A stretch of 64,000 nt of DNA from Candidatus Methylophosphatis roskildensis (GCA_016708905.1 JADJEV010000001.1:496001-560000), one strand, 5' to 3'; shown: positions 44,094 to 54,718, counted from the first letter of the stretch. A program made the numbers and translations. The notes: a model not told the origin generated them from the letters alone.

Positions 44094-46250
44094 ATGGCTT
44101 TGAAACTCCCGTCGCTCGGAACGCAAGCCGCCCCGGAAACTGGCGGGTCCGACAAGACGCTGATCGTTGTTCCGGGTCAGAGTGCGGGCGAAAAGCCGCG
44201 GCCCACGGCCGCATTGCCCCTAATCGGCAGCAAACCGCAACAGGAACAAATCAAGATCCTCGCCGTCGCCTTTGCGGTTCTGGCCATGCTGGCCGCTGTG
44301 ATGATGGTGCTGACCGCACGCAGCAACGGCCACAACGCGAGCTACGTTTCCGCGGCAGCCCAGATGCGAATGCTCTCGCAACGCATCGCGAAAGCAGCGC
44401 AGGTCTCGCTGCTGGGCAATCAAGCTGCGCTACGCGAATTGAGCAGCAGCCGTGGCAAATTCGGGGAATTGCTGGAAGCCCTGTCGAAGGGTGGTCCGGT
44501 CGATTCGCGCACGGTACCGGCCAGCCCCGCGGCGGTTGCGCCCCAGCTCGAAGCGCTGACCAAGGCATGGGAGAAGATTGACGGCAACGTGAGCCTCGTT
44601 GTCGCCCAGGAAAAGAACCTGGTGGAATTGGGCACCTCGGTGGCAACGATCAATGCCAGAAATTCGCAACTCCTCGAACTTGCAGAACAGATCGCCGCAA
44701 TGAAGCTTCAACTCGGTGCAAACGCGCGAGAAATCGCCGCAGCCAATCAGGTCGCAATGCTCACCCAGCGGATCGCGAAGAACGCCAACCAGATGCTGGT
44801 GGGCGACGCGATAGCCCCCGAGGTCACCTTCCTGCTGGGCAAGGACAGCGTCAGCTTTCGTCAGTTGATCAACGGACTCACAAGCGGTTCGGAGAGCCTG
44901 CGACTGGGCGCCGCCAGCGACCCGGACTTGAAGGAGCGGCTTGCGCAGCTGGACAAGGCGGCACAGGAAAGCGAACACGCGATCAGCGGCATTCTCGCCA
45001 ATGTGCAGCCCCTGGTTCAGGCCAAGCAGGCTGGAAGCGCGGTCGTTCGGGACAGCGGTGCGCTGTTCGACGCCACCGACAAGCTACACGAAGCTTACGA
45101 TGCTCAGAACGCGGGCCTGAGCTTGACGACGTTGCTGGCCATCGCTTTCGGACTGATGGCACTTGGCGCGGTATTCCTTCTGGCGCAGATGTATGGGCGC
45201 GACATTCAGCGCCGCCGAATCGAGGCGGAGGAACAAATGGCCCGCTCGGAAACCGACCGCAGCGGCACGCAGCAGGCGATCCTTCGGCTGATGAACGAGA
45301 TGGGCGATCTTGCGGATGGGGACCTGACAGTTCGGGCAACCGTAACCGAGGACGTGACTGGTGCGATCGCCGACTCCGTCAATTACACGATCGAAGAACT
45401 CGCCGTGCTGGTGCGCCGTATCAACGACGCAGCTCAGCGCGTTTCGGCGGCCACGGCCTCGGCCCAGCGTACGTCGAATGAACTGCTGGCGGCCACCGAC
45501 CGGCAGTCACAGGAAATCACCGAAGCTGGCGACGCCGTGCTGTCGATGGCCCGCTCGATGAGCGAGGTGTCGGGCAACGCAACCCAATCAGCCCAGGTTG
45601 CCCGGCAGTCGCTAGACGCTGCGGAAAAGGGCGCGCAGGCGGTAACGAACTCGATCCGCGGCATGAACGACATTCGCGAGCAGATCCAGGAAACGTCGAA
45701 GCGGATCAAGCGGCTCGGCGAATCCTCGCAGGAGATCGGCGAAATCGTCGAGCTTATTTCCGACATCACGGAACAAACCAACGTGCTGGCGCTGAACGCA
45801 GCTATTCAGGCAGCGAGTGCGGGCGAAGCAGGGCGGGGCTTCACCGTAGTGGCCGAAGAAGTGCAGCGATTGGCCGAACGTTCGGGGGAAGCCACCAAAC
45901 AGATTGCCGCAATCGTCAAGACCATCCAGACCGATACCCAGGACGCGGTATCCGCGATGGAAAGCTCGACTCGGGGTGTAGTGGACGGAGCAAAATTGTC
46001 CGACAACGCGGGTCAGGCTCTGGCCGAGATCTCCGAGGTATCGATGCGCCTCGCCGGACTGATCGAACAGATCACCCAGCAGACGCAGCAGCAATCGTCT
46101 CGCGCCACACATGTCGCGCAAACCATGAAGAGTATCCTGCGAGTGACCGAGCAGACGACCCAGGGAACACAGGAGACAGCCGTCTCGATCGGCCAGCTCG
46201 CCGAGCTGGCCGTCGAACTAAAGGGCTCTGTCTCCGGCTTCAAGGTCTGA
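44094..46250 (+). CDS. pilJ: Methyl-accepting chemotaxis protein PilJ
   Basis: 718-residue membrane receptor of the Pil-Chp pathway. TM1 about residues 54-76 (ILAVAFAVLAMLAAVMMVL), a periplasmic part with two PilJ-type helical modules (MRMLSQRIAKAAQ and VAMLTQRIAKNANQML), TM2 about 343-367, HAMP, then the long signalling coiled coil with the highly conserved tip EIVELISDITEQTNVLALNAAIQAA split around residues 555-575. No C-terminal CheR-binding pentapeptide is visible. It is thought to sense surface contact through pili. Confidence 0.95.
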   Translation: MALKLPSLGTQAAPETGGSDKTLIVVPGQSAGEKPRPTAALPLIGSKPQQEQIKILAVAFAVLAMLAAVMMVLTARSNGHNASYVSAAAQMRMLSQRIAKAAQVSLLGNQAALRELSSSRGKFGELLEALSKGGPVDSRTVPASPAAVAPQLEALTKAWEKIDGNVSLVVAQEKNLVELGTSVATINARNSQLLELAEQIAAMKLQLGANAREIAAANQVAMLTQRIAKNANQMLVGDAIAPEVTFLLGKDSVSFRQLINGLTSGSESLRLGAASDPDLKERLAQLDKAAQESEHAISGILANVQPLVQAKQAGSAVVRDSGALFDATDKLHEAYDAQNAGLSLTTLLAIAFGLMALGAVFLLAQMYGRDIQRRRIEAEEQMARSETDRSGTQQAILRLMNEMGDLADGDLTVRATVTEDVTGAIADSVNYTIEELAVLVRRINDAAQRVSAATASAQRTSNELLAATDRQSQEITEAGDAVLSMARSMSEVSGNATQSAQVARQSLDAAEKGAQAVTNSIRGMNDIREQIQETSKRIKRLGESSQEIGEIVELISDITEQTNVLALNAAIQAASAGEAGRGFTVVAEEVQRLAERSGEATKQIAAIVKTIQTDTQDAVSAMESSTRGVVDGAKLSDNAGQALAEISEVSMRLAGLIEQITQQTQQQSSRATHVAQTMKSILRVTEQTTQGTQETAVSIGQLAELAVELKGSVSGFKV

Positions 46251-46287
46251 TCACTGCGTCCCATAGCCAGCAGCTCGTGAGCAAAAC

Positions 46288-49200
46288 ATGATGCATAGCG
46301 CCGCCGATACCGATCTGGGACCTCTGTCCTGGGTGAAGGGAGAAATCGATCTCGCGCTGGGCCGCAGCGCAGAGGCGCTGACCCTGGCGAGTGCTGGCGA
46401 CAATTCCCAACTTCGCTTCGCCCATACCCACCTGCATCAGGCCCACGGAGCGCTGTCCATCGTCGGGCTCGACGGACTGACGCAGTTCTCCGAGGCGCTC
46501 GAGCAACTCGTCGGTGAACTGACTGCGGACGGCGCCACCGCTGACCGGATTGCGCTCGCCAAGCGGGCGATCGCGGCAATGCGTCAGTTCCTCGACGAAC
46601 TGGCGGCCGGATCGGCAAACCAGCCTCTGCGTCTGACGCCGCTCTATGAAGACATTCAGATAGCGCGAGGTCAACCCAAGCCCGCAGGCAGTGATCTGTT
46701 CTTTCCCGACCTCATGCTGCGTCCGCCGCGGCGCGAATCGCCGGCCGTTCCACTTACTCCCCAGCAACTGCGTCTCGAGCGCGCGCGACTGGAACGTGGG
46801 GTGCTTGATCTGCTGCGTGGGAAGACCAGCATCGGCCTGCAGTTCATGCGCACTGCGGTCAGCGCAATCGAACGCGCGCAAACGCTCCCCGCAACCCGCG
46901 CCCTATGGTGGGTCACGCTGGGACTGCTCGACGCCTTGATCGGCGGACACCTCGAACTGAGCACCGAGATCAAGAAACTCTGTGCGCGCATCGATGGACA
47001 AATGCGAAAACTGGCGGAAGGCTCGACCGTTGTGGGCGAACGGCTGATGCGCGACCTGCTCTATCAGGTCGCCGTTGCGTCGCCGGCCACACCACTGATT
47101 CGCGAGATTCAGTCGACCTATCGTGTCGAAAGCCTCATCCCGACAGCGGACTCGGCCCTCGAAGCCTCGTCGCACAAGCCTCGGCTGCGCGCCCTGCGGG
47201 AAACTCTGGGAGAAGCGAAGGACGCCTGGAACCGCTTTGGTGCCGGCACTGCAGTCGCCCTGCCGCAGTTCGAGGAGAAGATCCAGTCCTTGCGCAACGA
47301 TATCGACGCGCTCATCCGCCCCGACTTCGCAGCGCTGGTCCGGACCGTATACGACATCACTCAGTGGTTACGCAAGGATCCCTTGCGACATAGCGACCAG
47401 GTGGCGATGGAAATGGCCACAGCTTTGCTGGTGCTGGAAACCGGACTCGAGCAGTTCGCCCAGCCCGGCTCGGACTTCACCCAGCAGGGCGCGACGATGG
47501 CCGCGCGGCTCACGGCATTGCAACGGGGCGAGGTTTCCCTCTCCGAACCGGCCCCGTTGCTCGGCGAGCTGTCGCGCCGTGCCCAGGAGCGCCTGCTGCT
47601 CTCGCAAGTCGCCCGCGAGATCCAGGCCAGTCTCGGCCAGGTCGAGCAAGCACTCGATGGATACTTTCGCGACCCGGCGCGCCATGCCGACCTGGCGCAA
47701 CTCGATGCGCCGCTCAAGCAGGTCGAAGGCGCGCTGGCGATCCTGGGCGAGATCCGGGCAATCACGGTCTTGCGGGAAGCCGCAGCGCAGATCCAGGACT
47801 TCTCCCAGCTCGGCTCACTTGCCGACCCGCAGCAGTTCGATTCGGTTGCGCACAAGCTGTCCGCGCTCGGCTTCTACGTCGATGCCCTGCAGCACGGCAA
47901 TGCGAATTTGGAAGCCTTGCTTTCGACTGGCGGCAAGCCCGCAGCACAGCAGGAGCAGGCCGGCGCCGCGATGGAGGACGAACTCGCGCAGCAGTTGCGC
48001 TCTGCGCAAGTGCTCGCCGCGCAACTCAAGGACAAACCCGACGACGGCACGCTGCGCGAGGAGCTCAAGCACAACCTCGAAGCCATTCGCAAGGACGCGA
48101 CCATCGTCGCGGATTCGGCGCTCGAACAGCATGCACGTGATGCGCTACACGCACTGGCCGCGCCGGAAGCGAAGTTCGATGCAACTGCCACCAGCATTCA
48201 GGCGCTGCTCGCCAGCGCCGCTGCCGAACCCGCGGCGATGCCCGGACCATCAGCCGACACCACTCGACTGGCCGAATCGACGAACGCGGAAATCGACGCA
48301 GAGCTGCTGGAGATCTTCCTGCAGGAGGCGCACGAGGTTCTCGGCACCATTGGTGCCAACATGGAGCCTGCTCGCAACAACCCGAACGATCGCGAAGTGC
48401 TGACCACGATCCGACGTGGATTCCACACTCTCAAGGGCAGCAGCCGCATGGTCGGGCTGAAGGAGTTCGGTGAAGCCGCATGGGGCGTCGAACAAGTCAT
48501 GAACCGGCTGCTGCAGGACGATGATACCTGCGCCTCGCCGTCCCTCTTTGCCCTGATCGACGATGCGCGCGAGCTGTTTTCTGCCTGGGTCGAGCAACTT
48601 GAGGCGGGCGGCCCGACCTACCGCGACGCCACCGCCGTAATGGCTCTTGCTGAACGCGTTAAGGCCGGCGAAGACGTTGTAACGCAAGCGGCAGCGGCGA
48701 CATCAACTGCCGAAGATAGCTCGGACTCGGTTTCCGAAGTTCAGACTCCAGCCTCACCGGTCGAGAAACCCGAAGACGATTCCGCTGTGCATTTTGCCGA
48801 AACGATCGTGATGGGCGACGCCTTGCTGGCCGGTCAATCGGAGGAATTCGAACAGCCGCCCGACGCGGAAATCCTGATGCCTGAATTGAGTTTCGACGAA
48901 TCCGCTGCCGAGGAAACAATCGAACTCGAGGAGCCGGCTTTGGACGCGCAGCCGTTGCTGACACTCGGAGAAGAAGCCGCCAATGAACCGAATGCCGGCA
49001 CTCGCGAACCTCCAGCACAGGTTGACGAAGCGGTTTCCCCTGCCGAACCTACGCCCATATCGCTAGGTAGTCGCGAGATTTCTCCCGGACTGCTCGATAT
49101 GTTCCTGACCGAGGCCAAGGGCCACATTGCCACCCTGAGACGCGAACTGGCCCGCTTGCACGTCAATCCGGCCCTGTTGCCACCGGAGCCGGCGGTGCGC

Positions 49201-51894
49201 GCCGCTCATACGCTTTCCGGCATTGCCAGCACGATCGGCGCCGACCCGATCCACGACCTCGGTCGAGCCCTGGAGAGCGCGCAGACTCGATTGGTTCGAG
49301 CCGATCTTGCGCCAAATGCGGACCAGTCGGCACTGCTCAACAGTGTGGCCAGCGTGCTGGAGGGTATGGTGAGTTCGATCACCGCGCACCTGATGCCCCA
49401 CCCGGCGCCGGACCTGATCGATCGCCTGGCGGCAATCGTTGCAGCACCGGCCAAGGCCGATGTCGTAACGCTCCGCATCGTCAGCCCGCCGACCATCGAC
49501 GAAATTCCGGCTTCCGCGGAACCCCCATCGCCAACAGCGAGTTCATTCGAAGCGCTGGCGATGAAACCACCGGTGGTTCCAGCGACTGCTGATTTTCTGC
49601 CTGCTGCCGAGCTGCCGATGGCGCACGAGGAACGGCGTCGCAAGCTGCGCCTGTCAGACGACCTCGACGACCAACTGCTTCCGTTGTTCCTTGAGGAGGC
49701 CGACGACCTGCAACGCGAGATTGGTGGCAAATTGCGCCAGTGGCGCGCCGAGCCAAGCGCCGTGGAACATGCACAGTCGCTCTCGCGGCTCCTCCACACG
49801 CTCAAGGGCAGCGCCCGCATGGCAGGCGCCATGGGACTTGGCGAGTTGGTCCATGCGATGGAATCGCGGGTCGAGCAATCCGGCACCGGTGAGGCCGTGA
49901 CGGCGGCATTCCTTGACGAACTCGAGGCATCCTACGATCACGCTGGCGCAATGATCGAACGATTGCGTAGCGGCGAGCCTTCTGTTTCGGCCGAGCCCAT
50001 GGCGGCGCCCGAGCCTGTCACGGCAGCGGCAGCCGCAATCTCGGCCTCGACGCTGGAAGATCTCGAGACCGAACTGGCGGCACAGCGCGCGATGGTGCGC
50101 GTGCGCGCCGAACTGATCGACCGGTTCGTCAATGAGGCCGGCGAGATCAGCATCTCGCGCACCCGCATCGAGGGTGAGATGCGCACCCTGCGCGCCTCGC
50201 TGCTCGATCTGACGGAGAACGTCATCCGCTTGCGCAATCAGCTGCGCGAAATCGAGATTCAGGCCGAATCGCAGATGCAGTCGCGCCTGGCACATGCGCA
50301 AACCATCGATGCCGAGTTCGATCCGCTCGAAATGGATCGCTATACGCGCCTGCAGGAAGTCACGCGCATGATGGCCGAGTCGGTAAATGACGTGACCACG
50401 GTGCAACACAACCTATTGCGCAACCTCGACGCGGCAGACGCGGCGCTGACCGCCCAATCACGGCTCAACCGCGATTTGCACCAGGGTCTGATGAGCATGC
50501 GGCTGATGCCGTTCGACTCGATCGCCGAGCGTCTTTATCGCGTCGTCCGGCAGACGGCCAAGGATCAGGGCAAGAAGGTCAACCTCGACCTGCGTGGCGG
50601 CCAGATAGAAATCGACCGCGGTGTCCTCGACAAGATGACCGCACCGATCGAGCACCTGCTGCGCAATTCCGTTACCCATGGTATCGAATCGCGCAAAGTT
50701 CGCGCCGAACGCGGAAAACCTGAGATCGGCCAGATCGTGCTGGCGCTCACCCAAGAGGGCAACGACGTCGCGATCACCATGACCGACGATGGCGGCGGCC
50801 TGGATTTCGATCGCATTCGGGCCAAGGGACTGGCGCTCGGCATGCTGCAACCCGACCAGGCAAATGACCAAACCGCACTTACCCACCTAATATTTGCGCC
50901 CGGCTTCTCGACCGCGGAGCAGCTTACCGAAGTTGCCGGCCGGGGTGTCGGCATGGACGTGGTGCAGAGCGAAACGGCAACTGTCGGCGGGCGCATCGAA
51001 GTGCATTCTGAAGCCGGCACCGGGGCACGCTTTTCGATCGTCTTGCCGCAGACTACCGCGGTCACCCAGGCGCTGCTGGTCAGTTGCGCCGGCAGAACCT
51101 ACGCGATTCCGTCGGCGATGGTCGAGCATGTCATGGAGCTCAAGCAGGCAGCTCTCGACAAAATCGTCGGCGATGGCGCGGCCGAGTGGATGGACGAACG
51201 CTATCCGTACCACTACCTGCCGCGGCTGCTGGGCGATTTCGAGAGCGTGCCGGAAGCAAGCCGCCTGCACTGGCTGCTGCTGTTGCGCGCAGGCGCCCAA
51301 CGGGTTGCGCTGCGTGTCGATGCGCTGCGCGGCAACCAGGAAATCGTGCTGAAGAAGACAGGCCCGCAGTTGGCCCGCGTCATCGGGATCGCCGGCGCAA
51401 CGGTGCTCGGCGACGGCGAGATCGTCCTGATGCTCAACCCGATTGCGCTCGCTGCCCGTGAGTTGCGCATCCCCCACGGAACCGCCCCGCTCGCACCGCG
51501 CGCAGAGCCGCCACGCGCGCCAACCGTCATGGTGGTCGATGATTCGCTGACCGTGCGCAAGATCACCGGCCGCTTGCTGGAACGCGCTGGTTACCACGTG
51601 CTTACCGCCAAGGATGGCGTGGACGCGCTCGAGCAACTGGTCGACACCGTGCCCGATGTTATGCTGGTCGATATCGAAATGCCGCGCATGGACGGTTTCG
51701 ATCTGACGCGCAATGTGCGTTCCGACGACCGCACGAGGAATGTGCCGATCATCATGATCACTTCGCGCATTGCCGACAAGCACCGCAACTACGCGAGGGA
51801 AATTGGCGTCAACCACTACCTCGGCAAGCCGTATCAGGAAGAGGAACTGCTGGCACTCATAAGCAGCTACGCCGCGGTACGGAGCGCCGTTTGA
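46288..51894 (+). CDS. chpA: ChpA/PilL: hybrid CheA-type histidine kinase of the Pil-Chp system
   Basis: 1868 residues. Several Hpt-like domains precede the kinase: a degenerate one near residue 50 (HQAHGALSIVGL), then HTLKGSSRMVG (His 713), HTLSGIASTIG (His 974) and HTLKGSARMAG (His 1170). After them come the CheA dimerisation helices, the HATPase with HLLRNSVTHGIE and GRGVGMDVV, a CheW-like domain (LLVSCAGRTYAIPSAMVEH) and a C-terminal receiver with VVDDSLTVRK and LVDIEMPRMDG. An Ala/Glu/Pro-rich disordered linker lies around 800-930. It phosphorylates PilG and PilH to steer twitching motility. The pilK, chpB and chpC genes of Pseudomonas are absent here. Confidence 0.95.
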   Translation: MMHSAADTDLGPLSWVKGEIDLALGRSAEALTLASAGDNSQLRFAHTHLHQAHGALSIVGLDGLTQFSEALEQLVGELTADGATADRIALAKRAIAAMRQFLDELAAGSANQPLRLTPLYEDIQIARGQPKPAGSDLFFPDLMLRPPRRESPAVPLTPQQLRLERARLERGVLDLLRGKTSIGLQFMRTAVSAIERAQTLPATRALWWVTLGLLDALIGGHLELSTEIKKLCARIDGQMRKLAEGSTVVGERLMRDLLYQVAVASPATPLIREIQSTYRVESLIPTADSALEASSHKPRLRALRETLGEAKDAWNRFGAGTAVALPQFEEKIQSLRNDIDALIRPDFAALVRTVYDITQWLRKDPLRHSDQVAMEMATALLVLETGLEQFAQPGSDFTQQGATMAARLTALQRGEVSLSEPAPLLGELSRRAQERLLLSQVAREIQASLGQVEQALDGYFRDPARHADLAQLDAPLKQVEGALAILGEIRAITVLREAAAQIQDFSQLGSLADPQQFDSVAHKLSALGFYVDALQHGNANLEALLSTGGKPAAQQEQAGAAMEDELAQQLRSAQVLAAQLKDKPDDGTLREELKHNLEAIRKDATIVADSALEQHARDALHALAAPEAKFDATATSIQALLASAAAEPAAMPGPSADTTRLAESTNAEIDAELLEIFLQEAHEVLGTIGANMEPARNNPNDREVLTTIRRGFHTLKGSSRMVGLKEFGEAAWGVEQVMNRLLQDDDTCASPSLFALIDDARELFSAWVEQLEAGGPTYRDATAVMALAERVKAGEDVVTQAAAATSTAEDSSDSVSEVQTPASPVEKPEDDSAVHFAETIVMGDALLAGQSEEFEQPPDAEILMPELSFDESAAEETIELEEPALDAQPLLTLGEEAANEPNAGTREPPAQVDEAVSPAEPTPISLGSREISPGLLDMFLTEAKGHIATLRRELARLHVNPALLPPEPAVRAAHTLSGIASTIGADPIHDLGRALESAQTRLVRADLAPNADQSALLNSVASVLEGMVSSITAHLMPHPAPDLIDRLAAIVAAPAKADVVTLRIVSPPTIDEIPASAEPPSPTASSFEALAMKPPVVPATADFLPAAELPMAHEERRRKLRLSDDLDDQLLPLFLEEADDLQREIGGKLRQWRAEPSAVEHAQSLSRLLHTLKGSARMAGAMGLGELVHAMESRVEQSGTGEAVTAAFLDELEASYDHAGAMIERLRSGEPSVSAEPMAAPEPVTAAAAAISASTLEDLETELAAQRAMVRVRAELIDRFVNEAGEISISRTRIEGEMRTLRASLLDLTENVIRLRNQLREIEIQAESQMQSRLAHAQTIDAEFDPLEMDRYTRLQEVTRMMAESVNDVTTVQHNLLRNLDAADAALTAQSRLNRDLHQGLMSMRLMPFDSIAERLYRVVRQTAKDQGKKVNLDLRGGQIEIDRGVLDKMTAPIEHLLRNSVTHGIESRKVRAERGKPEIGQIVLALTQEGNDVAITMTDDGGGLDFDRIRAKGLALGMLQPDQANDQTALTHLIFAPGFSTAEQLTEVAGRGVGMDVVQSETATVGGRIEVHSEAGTGARFSIVLPQTTAVTQALLVSCAGRTYAIPSAMVEHVMELKQAALDKIVGDGAAEWMDERYPYHYLPRLLGDFESVPEASRLHWLLLLRAGAQRVALRVDALRGNQEIVLKKTGPQLARVIGIAGATVLGDGEIVLMLNPIALAARELRIPHGTAPLAPRAEPPRAPTVMVVDDSLTVRKITGRLLERAGYHVLTAKDGVDALEQLVDTVPDVMLVDIEMPRMDGFDLTRNVRSDDRTRNVPIIMITSRIADKHRNYAREIGVNHYLGKPYQEEELLALISSYAAVRSAV

Positions 51895-51913
51895 TCGCAC
51901 CCCAGGACCGGTC

Positions 51914-52375
51914 ATGATGAGTTCGATTTCCAAACGCGCCGCCGTGGCGGCCCTGGTCGCCGGCGTTGCGCTGGCCGGCTGCAAGAACATCAGTTTCCGC
52001 AGCGCATCCGACGACATGCGGGCGAAGAGTTTTGTGGTCGCCGCCGGCAAATCGGCAATCTATGTCGTGCGGCCGGGCTCAATTCGCAATCTGCCGCTGG
52101 CTGTGGTACTGGACGACAAGCTGACCGCGCGCACCGGCCCCTGCAGCTACCTACTGTGGGAGGTCGCGCCCGGCGCACACGAGATTCTGGCCTACGGCGA
52201 AAACATCAGTCGCGTGGCCCTCAAAACGGAAGCCGGCAAGACGTACTTCGTGCGCCAGGACGTCGCAGGTGGGCTGTGGTCTCCGCGCACGCTGCTCGTT
52301 GCGGTAGACGACGCCGCAGGACGCAAGGAGGTCAGCGATTGCCGGCTTGTCGACTCGGGCACACCCAAGCAGTAG
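51914..52375 (+). CDS. DUF2846-type lipoprotein
   Basis: 153-residue predicted lipoprotein with lipobox LAGC (lipidated Cys 23) after a short signal sequence. The body (VVAAGKSAIYVVRPGS, LAVVLDDKLTARTGPCSYLLWEVAPGAHEI) fits the DUF2846 family of periplasmic beta-rich domains. Function unknown. It begins 19 bases after chpA and may be co-transcribed with the pil-chp operon. Confidence 0.8.
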   Translation: MMSSISKRAAVAALVAGVALAGCKNISFRSASDDMRAKSFVVAAGKSAIYVVRPGSIRNLPLAVVLDDKLTARTGPCSYLLWEVAPGAHEILAYGENISRVALKTEAGKTYFVRQDVAGGLWSPRTLLVAVDDAAGRKEVSDCRLVDSGTPKQ

Positions 52376-52387
52376 AGCACTCCGCGT

Positions 52388-53833
52388 TCACGCGCTCGCC
52401 TGCTTCACCACCTTGTAACGTTCCAGCGTGCGCTTGCGCGCCTCGGCGTGGTCGACCAGCGGTGCCGGATAATCGCGGCCGATCACGCATCGTGCCGCCT
52501 GCTGCTCCGGCAGACTCATCAACCATGGCGCATGAACATGCCTTGCGGGCACCTTCATCAGTTCGGGGAGGTAACGGCGAATGAATTCGCCGGCCGCATC
52601 GAATTTCTCTGACTGCGTCACCGGGTTGAATATGCGAAAGTACGGTTGCGAATCGCAGCCGGTTGACGCCGCCCATTGCCAGCCGCCGTTATTCGCCGCC
52701 AGGTCGAAGTCGTTGAGTTGGCGCGCAAACCACGCCTCACCCTGGCGCCAGTCGATGCCCAGATCCTTCACCAGAAAGGACGCCGCCACCATCCGCAGGC
52801 GGTTGTGCATATAGCCGGTGGTGTTGAGTTGACGCATTGCCGCGTCGACCAGCGGATAGCCGGTCCGGCCCTCGCACCACGCCGCGAGCCAGTCGGCGCG
52901 CTGGTCGAACTTCACTGCGTCATATTCCCGGCGATAGGCCGCGCCAACGACGTGCGGATTGAGCGCGAGAATCATGTGGTAAAAGTCCCGCCACACCAGC
53001 TCGTTGAGCCAGACCTCGGCACCCTTGCTGCCATGAAGCATTCGCGCATGCGCCTCGCGCGCGAGTGCCCGAATCGCGATCGTGCCGAAGCGCAGATGCA
53101 CGGAAAGGTACGATGGTCCCTTGAGCGCCGGGAATTCGCGCCGCTCTTGATAACCGTCGATGCGCGACAGGAAATCGTCGAATAACTGTCGTGCGCCGCG
53201 CATGCCGCACGGCAGCTTGAGATCGTGCAGATTGCTCGGTTCGAAGCCGATCTGCGCCAGCGTCGGAACCGCGCTGGACTCGGGCGGCGCGGCAAGGCGG
53301 CCGCGCGCCTCGCACAGATGGGGTGCCAGGTCGCGCGGACTCAGGTGCCTGATCCAGGCGTTGCGGTAGGGCGTGAAAACGGAAAACGCTTTGCCGCTGC
53401 CGGTCACCACTTCGCGCCGCTCGAAGACCACCTGATCCTTGAAGCTGCGCAGTGCCACACCCTGCGCTTCGAGCGCACGCGCCACGGCGGCATCGCGCGC
53501 GATCGCCTGCGGTTCGTAATCCCGATTGCAGAACACGGCCGCGACCGCGAGTTGGCGGGCCAGCCGGGGAATTTCGACGCCTGCGAAGCCGTGGCGAACG
53601 AGCAACCCGCCGCCCCTTTCCCTGAGGTGTGCATCGAGTTCGACGAGACTTTCGCGGATGAACTCGACCCGACGATCGGCACGCACCGGCAGCGCATCGA
53701 GAATCTCGCTATCGAACACGAACGCGCAGAACACCCGCTTGAACTCGGCCAGCGCGTGCGACAAGGCAGCATGATCGACATCACGCAGGTCGCGACGAAA
53801 CCAGACAAGGGCAGCCGGCGGGGCGATTTTCAT
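52388..53833 (-). CDS. phrB: Deoxyribodipyrimidine photolyase
   Basis: Light-driven repair of cyclobutane pyrimidine dimers. 481 residues: the N-terminal antenna domain starts ALVWFRRDLRDVDHAALSHA; the C-terminal FAD domain shows GPSYLSVHLRFGTIAIR, WLNELVWRDFYHMIL, GYPLVDAAMRQLNTTGYMHNR and ANNGGWQWAASTGCD, the class I CPD photolyase signature. The ATG at 53833 fits; the longer upstream frame is non-conserved. It converges with the lipoprotein gene. Confidence 0.96.
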   Translation of the reverse strand: MKIAPPAALVWFRRDLRDVDHAALSHALAEFKRVFCAFVFDSEILDALPVRADRRVEFIRESLVELDAHLRERGGGLLVRHGFAGVEIPRLARQLAVAAVFCNRDYEPQAIARDAAVARALEAQGVALRSFKDQVVFERREVVTGSGKAFSVFTPYRNAWIRHLSPRDLAPHLCEARGRLAAPPESSAVPTLAQIGFEPSNLHDLKLPCGMRGARQLFDDFLSRIDGYQERREFPALKGPSYLSVHLRFGTIAIRALAREAHARMLHGSKGAEVWLNELVWRDFYHMILALNPHVVGAAYRREYDAVKFDQRADWLAAWCEGRTGYPLVDAAMRQLNTTGYMHNRLRMVAASFLVKDLGIDWRQGEAWFARQLNDFDLAANNGGWQWAASTGCDSQPYFRIFNPVTQSEKFDAAGEFIRRYLPELMKVPARHVHAPWLMSLPEQQAARCVIGRDYPAPLVDHAEARKRTLERYKVVKQASA

Positions 53834-54142
53834 GACCTGACCGAAGTTAGTCGCAGTCCCTGCGAGATAACGCAGAAGCTGACGGATCGCGCCGCCTTTC
53901 GTTTCGCGACGCTGGATGACATCATGCACCGTGCCGGGAAGCCAGTAAACACGCGCGCCTCGGTTCGCATATCCCGCGGAGCCCGTATTCATGCGCCTCG
54001 CCAGGCGACGTGCTCGAAGAAGTCCGACCCTGCTTGGCTGCGAGCTGGACTGTCCCGAGCGCGGTATCCGGGAGAAACGCTGAATGCGCGTTGGAGCGAC
54101 GCTCGTTTGAACTGTGACCGCGCACGGCGGTAAAATTGCGTT
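53834..54142. other. 309-base divergent gap between phrB and algH
   Basis: No gene recognised. The right end holds a good sigma-70 promoter for algH (54107-54136). The left half can be read as an extension of the phrB frame but shows no conserved start. Confidence 0.5.
54107..54136 (+). promoter_or_regulatory. Sigma-70-type promoter of algH, predicting a leaderless mRNA
   Basis: TTGAAC at 54107-54112 and TAAAAT at 54131-54136 are 18 bases apart. The GTG start of algH at 54143 is only six bases after the -10 box, so transcription would begin at or next to the start codon. Confidence 0.55.
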
Positions 54143-54718
54143 GTGACCAATCCGCCGACCCACAACGTCAATCTGACGAACCACTTCCTGATCGCCATGC
54201 CCGCCATGGTCGACCCGAACTTTGCCCGCACCCTGACCTTCATTTGCGAGCATTCGGAGCAGGGCGCGCTGGGCGTGATCGTCAACCGCCCGATGGACAT
54301 GTCGCTCGACAACTTGTTCGACCGCATCGATCTCAAGCTCGAGGCGGCACGCCTTCACGACACGCCGGTGTACTTCGGCGGCCCGGTGCAGACCGATCGC
54401 GGCTTCGTGCTGCACCGACCGGCCGGCACCTGGCATTCGACGCTGGCAATCGGCGGTTCGATCGCACTGACCTCGTCGCGCGACATCCTGGAGTCGGTTG
54501 GGCAATCGGGTGAACCGGCGGAAATTCTGGTGACCCTCGGCTATGCCGGCTGGTCGGCCGGCCAGCTCGAGCACGAATTGGCGCAGAACGCCTGGCTCAC
54601 CGTGCCAGCCGATCATGCGATCATGTTCGATCTGCCATACGAAGAACGCCTGCCAGCGGCGATGCAATTGCTCGGTGTCGATTTCGCCAACCTGTCCGAA
54701 GTCGCCGGGCATGCCTGA
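54143..54718 (+). CDS. algH: YqgE/AlgH family protein
   Basis: 191 residues: NLTNHFLIAMPAMVDPNFARTLT in its parts, CEHSEQGALGVIVNRPMD, YFGGPVQTDRGFVLH and AGWSAGQLEHEL are all family signatures. The biochemical role is unclear; in Pseudomonas AlgH affects alginate regulation. It uses a GTG start without a Shine-Dalgarno. The end overlaps ruvX by 8 bases, a pairing conserved in many proteobacteria. Confidence 0.93.
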   Translation: MTNPPTHNVNLTNHFLIAMPAMVDPNFARTLTFICEHSEQGALGVIVNRPMDMSLDNLFDRIDLKLEAARLHDTPVYFGGPVQTDRGFVLHRPAGTWHSTLAIGGSIALTSSRDILESVGQSGEPAEILVTLGYAGWSAGQLEHELAQNAWLTVPADHAIMFDLPYEERLPAAMQLLGVDFANLSEVAGHA

